Shown piece after piece: positions 1 through 9,406 of a stretch of DNA of 64,000 nucleotides. The stretch is from contig NDFF03000004.1 of assembly GCA_002150815.3 (NCBI GenBank), positions 62,001 to 126,000 of the forward strand, given 5' to 3'. The position numbers were made by a program, and so were the translations under genes. Numbering within the stretch: the first letter of the stretch is position 1; each line of letters begins with the position of its first letter. Source of the DNA: Grammothele lineata (Eukaryota > Basidiomycota > Agaricomycetes > Polyporales > Polyporaceae). The notes below the pieces were generated by a model. It was not told the origin of the DNA. It ran no database searches and was given only the letters and a program-made list of their open reading frames with translations.

Positions 1-1890
1 ACTTTCAGACTATTGTAGGGCGAGCAGCCAGTCAGTTGCAGCCGGTCACGAAGAGGAAGGACGTGCGGGCTTACTGTCTGACGAAGTAATGCACCACCAC
101 ATTGGTGGCATGCAAGTTGCGGTGGTCGCAACCCCGCGACGCGCACCTGAACATACTGACCACGACAAAGTCAACACGCCAGCGTTCGAAACCGCGAAGG
201 GGAACCACAACGTTACCTATCATCCGGGTGAGGCTTGTGTTTTGTTTCCTGATGTTCCTTAAGATTGCGTGTTTGTACAGATGTTTGGCATTCGGGACAG
301 ATCGTTCGTGGCTAGACAAGACCAGGTCTCAGAATGCTTGGACACACATCGGCACAAACAACGCACAATGTTGGGGTCGATCATTTCATCAACCGTGAAC
401 AAGGGGGGAAGCCGCGGTGAGGGAAGAAGAATTCGGTAGAGGTTCGAGTGGAGGATGCGAGAGGGGATGTGGACGACTGCTCAAAATGCCTGCAAACCAC
501 GCACCTATATACCCCCGACGACAATAACCCTCCCTCACGCACCACACCACGCTTTCTGGCACGGCGCGGCATTCATACAAGTACGGCGGCGGAACTGACA
601 TGAAGCGTTGTAATTTGCCCTATCTTGGAAGGCGGACGAGCGATCGTTGGCTAGCCAGCAACCTCTTTGCATCGGGTTCGGTCTGAGCACAACACTGCGG
701 TAAGGAGGGAGATCCGAGGTGGCCACATCAGAGAGTGTACGCACAATAGGGACGTGTGGGAGCCGTGGGGATGCGGTTTCTCCGTAAATCGTGTCGATTC
801 GCCACGCAGTACAGGTGGCAAAGAGGCGTTTGAACAAGTCGAAAGAAGGCTGCTGGGATCGTTGACTGTCAGTGGGTATCGAGGCTGGGTTCAAATGTTG
901 TGATACAGCTAGGAAACAGGTAAATCCCCCCGCTAATCGGAGACTGAAGTTGAACACGTCTTGGACTTTAAGCAATGGGCGTCTATTTGTCGAGCCTGCC
1001 CATCCTCTTCCGGTGTCTTCCACCGTCTCTCTTCCCTTCGCTCGAAATCAGGCCGTTGGAATATTAGTCCCATCGAACTTCGGAAGATAGCTATTCAATG
1101 CATTCCACACACTGTCTAGTATCTGGCCTACATCGTCGCCTGCCGTGCATGGCTTAGCCACGGCCCAACGGCCGCCCCTTCATATGCACAACCCACGTCT
1201 CCCTACCTCACAATGACGGCTGGGCAATCGTTCAGATGTTGAACGCAGGAGTCCCCACGCTAGCAGTGTGTCTTTTTGGTGGCAAAGTGAGGGGTGTGAG
1301 CCACCTAGGAGATCGTGGCGTGCGTGGCGCTGTTCGCAGGTGCCAGCATGGACTAGTGGTGCGTCCCTAGTTTTCCTGGGTACGGGCTAACTCGACTGAC
1401 GGAACCTTTTACGGATAGTTTCCTGCACATGGCTGTTCATGTTTGCTAGTATGTTGTACAGCACCGTGTCTACGGAAAGCCTTGTAGGCTTCATTCGTGT
1501 CACTGGGTCAGGACCACATTTATTGGAATCTGTCACCTATGGCTCCGAATCCGTCCAGCGATCCTGCCAGACGGTAGATGTGCGCGGATCCGGTTGCACA
1601 ATCATTTGAGGGTATGTTCCTCTGTTTGCAATGCAGTTACCGTCATCGCCCTTCGAGCTCGTCGCCTATTTCATACCCCCCTGCTCGCGATACGCCCCCA
1701 AGTCCCTAGAATTCCGGCCTACTGTCTGCAACGCTACTACCCTTCATACACCGTCCACCCCAACTAGCTTGTATTGTGCAATTCCTTCGTTTGCAGTTTC
1801 AGGGGGAATGTGCGCTCTTAGTAGGTCTGCCATCCCCATCAAGCTTCATACTTCTCCAGCTGAAACGATAACGTAGTTCTATAACCTGAA
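1..1890. other. Intergenic, no supported gene
   Basis: I find no convincing gene. Open frames on both strands lack recognisable domains and coherent splice structure. A TATA-like stretch (CTATATACCCCC, about 505-516) resembles the TATA region of family gene B (TATATAAACCCCC, from 3048). It could be the promoter remnant of a lost family member, but no matching coding exon follows it. Confidence 0.5.
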
Positions 1891-2776
1891 ATGCCCGTGA
1901 CTCGGAACCGCCGCACGAATGCAAAACCCAGCAATCCCAATGATCCTATGGATGTTCGCACTGCGGCCAGCGAGGAGCGGCCAACACGTTCTGTAGGCAC
2001 GATGAGGTTCAGATCGAGCATGACAAGCCACAGCAACGCGCTTGCAGATGTCATTGACGTCGACACTCTTCCGGATCCAAGCCTTACGCCGAACGACCGT
2101 CAGGTCCCCGTACAGCGCGTGGTTCTCGAGCAGTCCGAGCGCGAGTCCGTCCAGGACACCGAAGCGGACGCCTCAGCAGTTCCAATCAACACCTTCGCTC
2201 CACGTTTGACACGTTCTAGAGGTGCTACGTCACCTTCAGCCACTACTAGCGGGACGTCATCCTGGTCTTCGCGCAGGGATGACACAGGGTTCGGCGATGG
2301 GAAGGTGAGATCTCAACGTGCACTGACACACAGAGAAGTTGATTTTTGCTCACCGTTTTTGCTTGGACGTACGCAGATCACAAAGACTGAGGTGATCCGG
2401 CGGTATGGCAAGTGGTTAAGCCTGGAGCAGATTGAGGCGATCCCCCACGAGGACAAAGAGTGCGCCTATCCAAAATGCTGCTTCCTGGGCGACGGTACTA
2501 GCTTACACACTTGGTTACTCCGTCCAGGATCATTCGCAATAATATATCAGTGCCAGTTAGTCTGTTTGAAGATAAACTCGTTCAAGAGACTGTTCGAAGG
2601 CTGCACGGAGGGGATATTACGAACTAGTGGATTCCTCTCATTTTTTCTCTTATACACGTGGCACTGATTGATGCTTGTCGTCGGCTCTTAGTTTATCGCC
2701 TGCAAAGCATGGCAAGGCAAGCAACACGCCCGCAAAGCCGAAACGGCCTGCGCGACGCGGACGAGGAGGGAAGTAG
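1891..2776 (+). CDS. Family member A: unknown basic protein, intact
   Basis: Function unknown. Four exons (1891-2304, 2377-2459, 2528-2626, 2692-2776) give 226 residues. Residues 1-138 are low-complexity, rich in Ser, Thr, Arg and Asp. After GDGK a conserved module follows, spread over three small exons. It contains YGK, IPHEDK and RRLHGG, then a tyrosine codon split by the last intron, and ends in a Lys/Arg/Gly/Pro-rich tail (ARRGRGGK). Genes B (3120) and D (6410) share the module and its splice phases, which is why I trust this model rather than the unspliced frame that runs on to 2667. The basic tail suggests nuclear or nucleic-acid contact, but that is inference only. I do not recognise the family. 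Confidence 0.72.
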
Positions 2777-2970
2777 TTGTGGTGGCCAGCCTGAGGGCCA
2801 AGTCCGACCATGTAGGAGACTGTCCGGGAGCGCAGCTACCACGCCGAGTCGGAAGGGGTTGGGTGTGCGGTTGGAGGAGTGACAGTGTATGGTGTACACG
2901 CATAGTGTGAAAGGGATACTCGAAACTTGAACGAGAATACAAGTTTGCACTCGACTGTGCGAGGAGGCCT

Positions 2971-3011
2971 TCGGACTCCGACTATCGGACTTTTCATTCT
3001 CCGATCGGAGA
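2971..3011. promoter_or_regulatory. Palindromic TCCGA/TCGGA elements before gene B
   Basis: Three overlapping or adjacent inverted repeats of TCCGA/TCGGA: TCGGACTCCGA (2971-2981), TCCGACTATCGGA (2977-2989) and the perfect 14-base palindrome TCTCCGATCGGAGA (2998-3011). They end 36 bases before the TATA box. CGG/CCG half-sites in inverted order are typical of fungal Zn2Cys6 activators, so this is a plausible operator. The binding protein is unknown. Confidence 0.5.
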
Positions 3012-3047
3012 TGTTGATTTGCTTAGTCATCCACCCTCTCCAGGGGG

Positions 3048-3055
3048 TATATAAA
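3048..3055 (+). promoter_or_regulatory. TATA box of gene B
   Basis: TATATAAA sits between G5 and C5 runs, 65 bases before the ATG at 3120, followed by a pyrimidine-rich leader. Confidence 0.7.
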
Positions 3056-3119
3056 CCCCCGTCGGCACCGCCCCGCATTCCTCCATGTTTCTTTCGCTCC
3101 ACCACGACCGAATTCCACC

Positions 3120-4048
3120 ATGTCCGCGCAAACCCCCAGCGTCCCTTCTGGTGAGCTCCCTTCCCCGCATCCGTTACCAGATCGAGGTGCTGACATTCGT
3201 GGACTCGAAGCGGCTGCTCCTCTCGACCTGTCTCACGACGGTTGTACGGTCCTAGCTTGCAGTAATGTGGACGAGAGCACAAAGATCAGAGCACATGACA
3301 TCAGAGCACTTTATAATGACGAATCAGACACCGTTAAACTTCGAAACATACGTGATAGTACTATCGAGTCGAGTCCGCCGGACTCGTCCGGCGCGACGTG
3401 TGTGATTGGTGTGAGCGGCATAGGCCCCCGCACCGCGTCACCGCGGGGGCCGTGTCGAGTGTTGTCTTCTTTCGTAGGGGGGCCTCCTCAAGGAGCCCTA
3501 AGGGCTGCCGTCCTGGCAGCCCCGGTTCGCGCCTCCACCGCACTGACGCAGGTCGTCAGTCCCGCTGCCCACATACATCCTGGCAGTGGGGTTCGAGGCA
3601 ACGTCGTAGTAGGAAGCCAGGTCAGCACTGCCGCCCCCTATAGCACACAGACTCGCGGCGCGAAACGCACGCGCGACACCTGGAATGACGGAAAGACGAC
3701 GATGACGGCCGTCAAGAAGAAGTTTGGGAAGATCTTGGGTCCCGCGATTAAGGACTTGCCGTATGAGGAGAAGAGGTATGTGTTTGACTTGCTAGCGCCT
3801 CCGCTACCCTGTTTCTAACATTCGTGGCCGCGTTTACAGGGTCAGAGTGCGCGGAGAAGACAGAACCGCGAAACTCGTGAGACTAGAGGACGTTCAGCGC
3901 CTCGTCTAGAAGCTCCACGGAGGGCCCATCGAATCCTAGTAAGTCTCCGCCTCTTGAGCGAGTTTGCATGGTGCTGATTCTTCCTCTTAGTTTCCCCAAG
4001 GTCGACGGAGGCTACAAGCCCGGACCGTCGCGCTCGACGCGCAAATAG
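3120..4048 (+). pseudogene. Family member B: internal stop in the conserved module
   Basis: Exons 3120-3150, 3211-3775, 3840-3938 and 3991-4048. Exon 1 and the phase and position of intron 1 match gene C (5638). The module follows NDGK and contains KKKFGK, DLPYEEK and KLHGG. A TAG at 3907-3909 lies in frame inside the module, where A and D have Arg. Beyond it the frame continues through a correctly placed intron (TA|T codon, as in A and D) to a natural-looking TAG at 4046-4048. B also lacks the intron that A and D have right after DGK. Either B makes a shortened protein ending at 3909, or it is a young pseudogene. The promoter looks intact, so it may still be transcribed. I infer pseudogene with moderate confidence; a base error at 3907-3909 would restore it. 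Confidence 0.62.
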
Positions 4049-5637
4049 GAAGGGCCTTCCTCGCCGAGAGTTCGTAGTTCCGTTCTACCTACCCAGCGGA
4101 ACTCGACGCGGCACCGCGCGCTGATCAACACGACGGCGATGCGACACATCATGCCCTCCTCCAACCTCCTCTACAGCACCGGACCCTACCACCTTCCCCC
4201 TTCTCTCAGGAACGTCTACGTCATCCGTCATCCTAGGCCTTCATGTATCCCCATGCATATGATCTCATGTTGCGTAGTCCATGGGTGCATGAGTGTTGAC
4301 GGTGTTGTGAGACTTGAGCCGCTACTTTGAGCAAGTCGCCGACTAGATCCAACTCGCGCTCGGTGCTTGCGGGCTCTGAGTCAATGTGCCCGCGCGACAT
4401 GCAGTCGCTTGAGTTGGCCCTCCAGGAAGTTTAGGCGGGACCCGCTGCGAGCCAGCGTATCCAGAGGAGAGATGACTGAGGGCGGTCACAGAAGTACGCA
4501 TCAAGCGTCCCAGTGTGCTCCCGGCTACGTTTTGGACGCGCGTGCAGGCAGGCCGCTAGCCAACACTCGAGCCTGAGTCGCCGGGATGTGGCTTGCACAC
4601 GCATTCTTCCAGCTGGGCAGAATATGATGTCGACGGTCCGGCAGAGAGGTGAAGGCAATAGCACTTCGGGGGAGCCTGGAAGCTCGGCCAGAAGTCTCCA
4701 TATGCACTCGAGCACGTACGATTGGATGATATTGCGTACGGTTTGGGGATGCCTGAGCCCATGAGTCTGTGTATCGACTCCTTCCCTTCTTCCGACTGAA
4801 CTGACGGCCGTGATCACTGTGTTCATCGCTGCTCCGCGAGGCTGGACGCTCCCGTTGAAGCCGGTGTTGCGTTGTGTGACTGACAAGGACATTTTGTGAA
4901 GAGACTCCATTGAACCCGTACGTGACAGCGGGGTACGTCGGGGAAGTGGTCGCACACTCAGTTCTGATTGTGGACATTCGATACGATACTCATTGTACTC
5001 AATAGTTATACTTGGAAATGTTATGACTCTGTGTATTGATACCGCTCGGCGAGATGTATTGCGACGTACCCATTCCCAGTGCAACTGCACCTTCCCTCTG
5101 CATCCTTCAACCCCGTCTAGTGCGCAGTCTGCTGGATGCTCCACGTCTCAATCCATGACAAAATTAGAGAGCTTGGGGAACATTCGCCCTAGGATTCGCG
5201 GCCCGGGGGTTTCAACCTTCCTACCACTGGAGAACTGCTACCGGGAGCTCGGCTTCCATTGCAGGTATCTCGGATAAGGTCACGTTTATGGTTCAGGCCG
5301 CTCAGAATAGATGATAGAGAAGGACGGTAAAAGAGAGGAGTGGAGGCGTTTCGTTCACCTGGAGCTTCTTGCGAATCGATGATGGCGGACAAGGAGAGCG
5401 GAAACCCACTTGACATCGAATGTCTCTGGCCCCGAGCGACCTGTACGTGGATTGAAGTGCTTATTCTCAGGCTCGGACTATCGGACCTACTACACTTTCA
5501 ATGTCCGATTACTGTGGCGAAGGAAAAGATAACTTCGGATCATTCGAGCCGTAAGGCATATAAGGCAGCTCTCCCTTTCCCACACAAGAACGCCCGCCTT
5601 CCTTCTTTCCCACCGACCACCACCGCCGAATAGCAAC
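4049..5637. other. Intergenic between B and C
   Basis: No supported gene. Open frames at 4.4-5.1 kb on the minus strand have no recognisable domain and no splice logic. The last 170 bases carry the promoter elements of gene C. Confidence 0.5.
5469..5563 (+). promoter_or_regulatory. Promoter of gene C
   Basis: AGGCTCGGACT (5469-5479) runs into TCGGACTATCGGA (5474-5486), the same core as in the gene B promoter. TCCGA (5504-5508) and TCGGA (5535-5539) follow, then a TATA box (TATAA, 5559-5563) about 75 bases before the ATG at 5638. Confidence 0.55.
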
Positions 5638-5862
5638 ATGCCAGTGTCGCCCTCCGACGCTCCGCTTGGTGAGTTTCCCGCTCTAGCTGCGTTGAGAACC
5701 ATTGTGCTGACCTCCTTGGACTTGAAGCGGCTGCCTGCCTCGATACATCTGACGATGGTCGACGTGCAGTTCCAGCTCGCAGTGATGGGGATGCGAGTAC
5801 ACGAACAAGAGTAGTGGTGGCGTCGATGCATCCGCTACGAGCCCGCCCGTGCCCCTGCCCGA
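5638..5862 (+). pseudogene. Family member C: truncated relic with the 5' exons only
   Basis: Exon 1 (5638-5668) and exon 2 (from 5728) match the start of gene B in layout: a 31-nt first exon, a 59-60 nt intron ending in ...TTGAAG or ...TCGAAG, then an exon starting with Ala-Ala codons and a Leu-Asp, Ser-Asp/His-Asp-Gly sequence. After a possible donor near 5862 no conserved module can be found. A short stretch near 6040-6065 (GAGGTTCAGCGC) resembles part of gene B exon 3 (GACGTTCAGCGC), then stops. I read C as a member whose middle and 3' part are lost. Gene D begins soon after with its own TATA box. Confidence 0.5.
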
Positions 5863-6409
5863 AAAGGTAGGCGTGATGCATCCTGTGCCACACGGCCGCG
5901 CCGCGGTTGCAGGCGCCCGACGGGCATGCTCTGAGCCTTCCATATGTTTTGAATGTACACTGGAATGACTAGTGTAATACAAACTGGCAGTGCACACCTT
6001 TTGAAGTAGAAACCATGTCCTGAGGTGTCTCATGTCGGAGACCTTCGCGCGAAGGAGGTTCAGCGCTTGTGAGCGGTGGCAATGCTCTTGGGCGTCAGTC
6101 CATTGATCGCGTCGTCCTCCCGGCGCTTGACCAACGGCACGCTTTCGAGTCGGAGACGGCCTTTCGCAACATGCCTGGAGGCATAATTAGACATATAGGC
6201 ACATCTCCAGTACGTAGGAGGAGTGGAGCAGTAGTACAAAAGCTCTTTTAAGGATTGCAGACGAAATTGCGCCATGGAAGGCCCCTCAATCGTCATGTAG
6301 GAGCAGGCTCGGACTTCCCGGGCAAATGCATTTCCTTACCTTATATAGGGCGTGAACGAGCGGGCTCGTTTAGGATCCATCAGTGACGCCACTGAGGCTG
6401 CTCACACGA
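5863..6409. other. Spacer between C relic and gene D
   Basis: Non-coding. Holds the degraded 3' part of C (about 6030-6065), the AGGCTCGGACT element (6305-6315) shared with gene C, and the TATA box of D (TTATATAG, 6341-6348). Confidence 0.45.
6305..6348 (+). promoter_or_regulatory. Promoter of gene D
   Basis: AGGCTCGGACT (6305-6315) is identical over 11 bases to the element upstream of C. A TATATAG box follows (6342-6348), about 62 bases before the chosen ATG at 6410. Confidence 0.5.
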
Positions 6410-7429
6410 ATGATGGGGACGCTTGATGGTTACATCGTTAAACGAGTTAAACACGGAGATACTTGCATAACCGAAACCCGAGATACCACGCACTGCGTTA
6501 TACATGATAAAGACGAGACACATGTCATACGGAATCAGACATACGTCGAGACAAAGGAAACCAGTACTATAGTTATGGATGATCATGCCGTGGCCCGCAT
6601 GTCGCCCGGACATTCGAGCTCAGAGTCGTCCACTGTTGTCACCGAACGTCAGGATTCCCCTACCAAGGGAACATCGGTGGCTGCCAGTAGCACTTTGGTG
6701 GCTCTTCCCGGCGCCAAGCTTACGCATGCAGCGTCGGCGCCGGCGCGGACAGCAAGTCCGCTGAGTTCATCACAGTCGACTGCCACTCGGAAGGCAGCTA
6801 CGACTCGGACTCGCCGCACTGCGGGTGGAAGTCAGGCTGGACGCGTTCGAGCCGCCTCTTCCGGTACCGGTACCCAGAAGGGTCGCGGAGCCAAAGGCCA
6901 TCGCACATCAAAGTCGTGGGATTCCAAGGACGGAAAGGTGGGACCCCACAACGGCCGAGAGAGCGTGGCCATGCTCATGTATATGTCTGGTTATTGCACA
7001 CGCCGCTCGGACGGTGCTTAGGTCACGATGGCCGTGGCGAAGAAGACGTTCGGACCGAAGCTGGGTCGGGCGATCAACGACCTGCCGTTTGAGAAGAAGG
7101 CGTACGTGGTTGATCGAATTCTCTTTGAGTGACAGGGCTTAACATGTTCGCCACCGGTGCGCTGCATGCAGCCTCAAAGGGGACGAAACTAAATTCGCCA
7201 AGCTCTTTGAAACGGAGGTCCTGGCGCAGGCTGTTCGCCAGCGTCACTCCAGCGGACGGTCGATCGCTGACTAGTGAGTTAGCTTGTCTTCTGCAGGCTA
7301 GTGTATATGTGCTCAAACAAAATCTTGCCGCGATGTAGTTTCGACACACCGCACGGTGGCAAGACGAACGAAGAGGACACAAACACGGAGCCTGCCAGTG
7401 GACCCTCAAACACGTCGGGCACCGAGTAG
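6410..7429 (+). CDS. Family member D: unknown protein, intact
   Basis: Function unknown. Four exons (6410-6937, 7022-7101, 7172-7273, 7339-7429) give 266 residues. I chose the ATG at 6410 because the frame upstream has only a GTG, and the TATA box at 6342 fits. The first 176 residues are Ser/Thr/Ala/Arg-rich. DGK then precedes the shared module, with KKTFGPKLG, DLPFEKK, KFAKLFETEV and AVRQRH, and a Tyr codon split TA|T as in A and B. The tail is Gly/Thr/Asn/Glu-rich, not basic like that of A. All three module introns match A in position and phase. It is the longest and apparently complete member. Confidence 0.72.
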
Positions 7430-8140
7430 AGCAGCGGTCAACACCGCGACTGCCTCGTACGTCTGCACCTCATTCTTCTTCTGTGAGTACGTCGTGACTG
7501 ACTCGCCCTTTGTCGCCCTTGCTAACCAAGGCGCATATGCTTATAGTTGGCCCATGTTCCCATCCGAACCTATGCCTTTCCCCTTCTCTCATGTCTTCCC
7601 TGAACTCCACTATGGCGCCGAACCAGCCAATCTTCATCTCTCTCATACGTGTACCTGATCCAACGCCTTATGATTTGTAAATGCATATTGATGAATCTTC
7701 TCCTGGACGAGCTGGCACCGATCCAACCCGGCAAGACTTCAGGCTCGCGCGCGTTGCCTTCCCGGAACACGACGAATTGAGTATGGGTCGCAGAAATCTA
7801 CGACAAGCACAGCACAATTGAAGGCATTCCAATAATGGCAGTAAATAGGTGTAAGTTGTAAGGATATCCATGCAGACCGGAACGTGAGTGCGAGTGAAGA
7901 TGACCGTGTATAGAGGTATGTGTGATGCGATGATGAGATGATGAATGTCGGGGAAACGGGGACGATGCTGATGCTGATGGGTATTAGGAGGACAAGTACT
8001 ACCTATAGAGTCCAAGTATTGCAAGAGAGATGCGGGGCGAACAATACAGAACAAAGCGGACGGACCACTGGCTCACAACCCCCAGGCGGCCCATGCGCGA
8101 GCGTCGAGCGCGCGCTTCTTCCAGCTCAGACGTACACGCT
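7430..8140. other. Intergenic, 3' ends of D and the zinc-finger gene
   Basis: Convergent 3' regions. No supported gene. Confidence 0.5.
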
Positions 8141-9406
8141 TTACCGGGGGCGCGCGGAAGGGCCAAAGTGCGAAGCCGTGCTCGGGCCGCGCGGTGAAAC
8201 CTGCACGTCGTACGCGTACACCTGCTGGGGCCCGTACACGAGCTGCGAGGGGTGGCAGTACGCGGGCGCGCCGCTGTCGCGCTGAGGCTGAGGCGGAAGC
8301 GGGGGCTGGGGCTGGGGCTGGGGCTGGGGCTGCTGGTAGTACCCGGAGGGTTGCTGCTGAGCGGGGTATGCGCGGGCCGGGTTAGGGACGAGGTGTACAA
8401 GCGCAGGACCGAGAAACGCGAGCGAGGGCTGGAAGGGCTCGGGCTTGACGCGCACGACTGGGACATATAGTGGGATCTGTTGCTGCACGAACGTTGTATA
8501 GAAGCCGGGTACGCGCGATGCGGGAGCGGCGAATGAGAGCATCGGGGAGTCTGTGGGCTCGCGCTTAACGGGAACCTCGCGATGGGGCGGGAGGGAAAGG
8601 CGCGCCATGCTGGGCGAGTCTGACGGCTCGCGCTTGACACAAGTATCGACGGGGGAGGGTAACGCGAGGCGCGAGAGAACGGGCGAAGAGGAAGGCTCGC
8701 GCTTGATGCGAACGCTGGCCAGGGAGCTCGTGGATGGCTGCGAGGGCGGCGAAGGCGGGGGAGGAGGCGACGGTGACGGCGCACGGGTTTCGCGGGCTGA
8801 GGCCTTCGTTCTCGTTAGGACCCGGGGAGGTATGATGAACTTCTCGTACGGCTTCATGAGGCCTACGACGGTGCTCTTGTCACCAATTTCGCGCCGGTTG
8901 TACCTGTGGAATTCTTTCTTGTGTTTCGAGAGGCTGGACGCAATGTTAAAGTCCACGCCACATGGGACGGGTTCGCCGCCGGCGGGTTGATAGGGGAGCG
9001 TGCATACGAAAGGCCTGTCAGATGTGCTTCAAATATGGTCAGATGGCAGTATTCGTAGCAATCTGCGAGCATACTTACTGAGCGCGGCAGTAGTGCTCAG
9101 AAACGTTATGCTTCTGAAGATCGGTGAATCCGCAAAGGGAACATGACCATTCACTTTGGAAGAGAAAGTTAGATACGCAAGGAAGTATAAGAGAGGGCAA
9201 CGTACTGCTGACGTCTTTCGTCCTCGGACAGGTGGGTTAACATGTGCCGCGCGCGATCGCCCTTGAAGTGTTTGTGGCATGTCGGGCAGGTGAACGACTG
9301 TGCGAGAGCTCGCGTCAGCACAAGTGAGCACTCAGAAAGCATGTCCTCTTACCGTATCGTGTCGAACGCGAGTTGCAGTCTTTTCAGTCTTGATACTCTT
9401 CGGCAT
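8141..9406 (-). CDS. Three-finger C2H2 protein with sumoylation-motif repeats
   Basis: Probable nuclear regulator. Four exons (9406-9353, 9297-9206, 9153-9079, 9014-8141) give 364 residues. Finger 1 is CPTC...H-x3-H just after the start; finger 2 is a short CSLC...H-x4-H; finger 3 is irregular, with 13 residues between its cysteines, followed by H-x4-H. The fingers sit within residues 20-115. The tail has a Pro/Ser run, then three 23-residue repeats starting [IV]KREP[ST][SD]SP (residues 177, 200 and 223), and a fourth site VKPEP (263). IKTE near residue 5 is another site of the psi-K-x-E type. A Gln/Pro-rich stretch (YYQQPQPQPQ) follows. Layout suggests a DNA-binding head and a modifiable tail. 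Target genes are unknown. Confidence 0.8.
8501..8707 (-). repeat. Three 69-base tandem repeats in the zinc-finger gene
   Basis: Each unit encodes 23 residues beginning [IV]KREP[ST][SD]SP, with RL and LP recurring in the first two units. The DNA units have diverged, so the repeat is old or under protein-level selection. Confidence 0.7.

Larger units (their letters stand above)
2777..3119. other. Promoter region of gene B
   Basis: No gene. This holds the 3' end of gene A and the upstream region of gene B, with two palindromic elements and a strong TATA box that are listed separately. Confidence 0.6.

Noticed and set aside
885..905. GGGTTCAAAT as a tRNA B box
   Set aside because: No acceptor stem, A box or cloverleaf can be formed around it. 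I found no convincing tRNA in the window.
8194..8470. GGGGCT repeats as a structural DNA element
   Set aside because: They encode the Pro-Gln repeats of the zinc-finger protein on the minus strand, so they are explained by coding.
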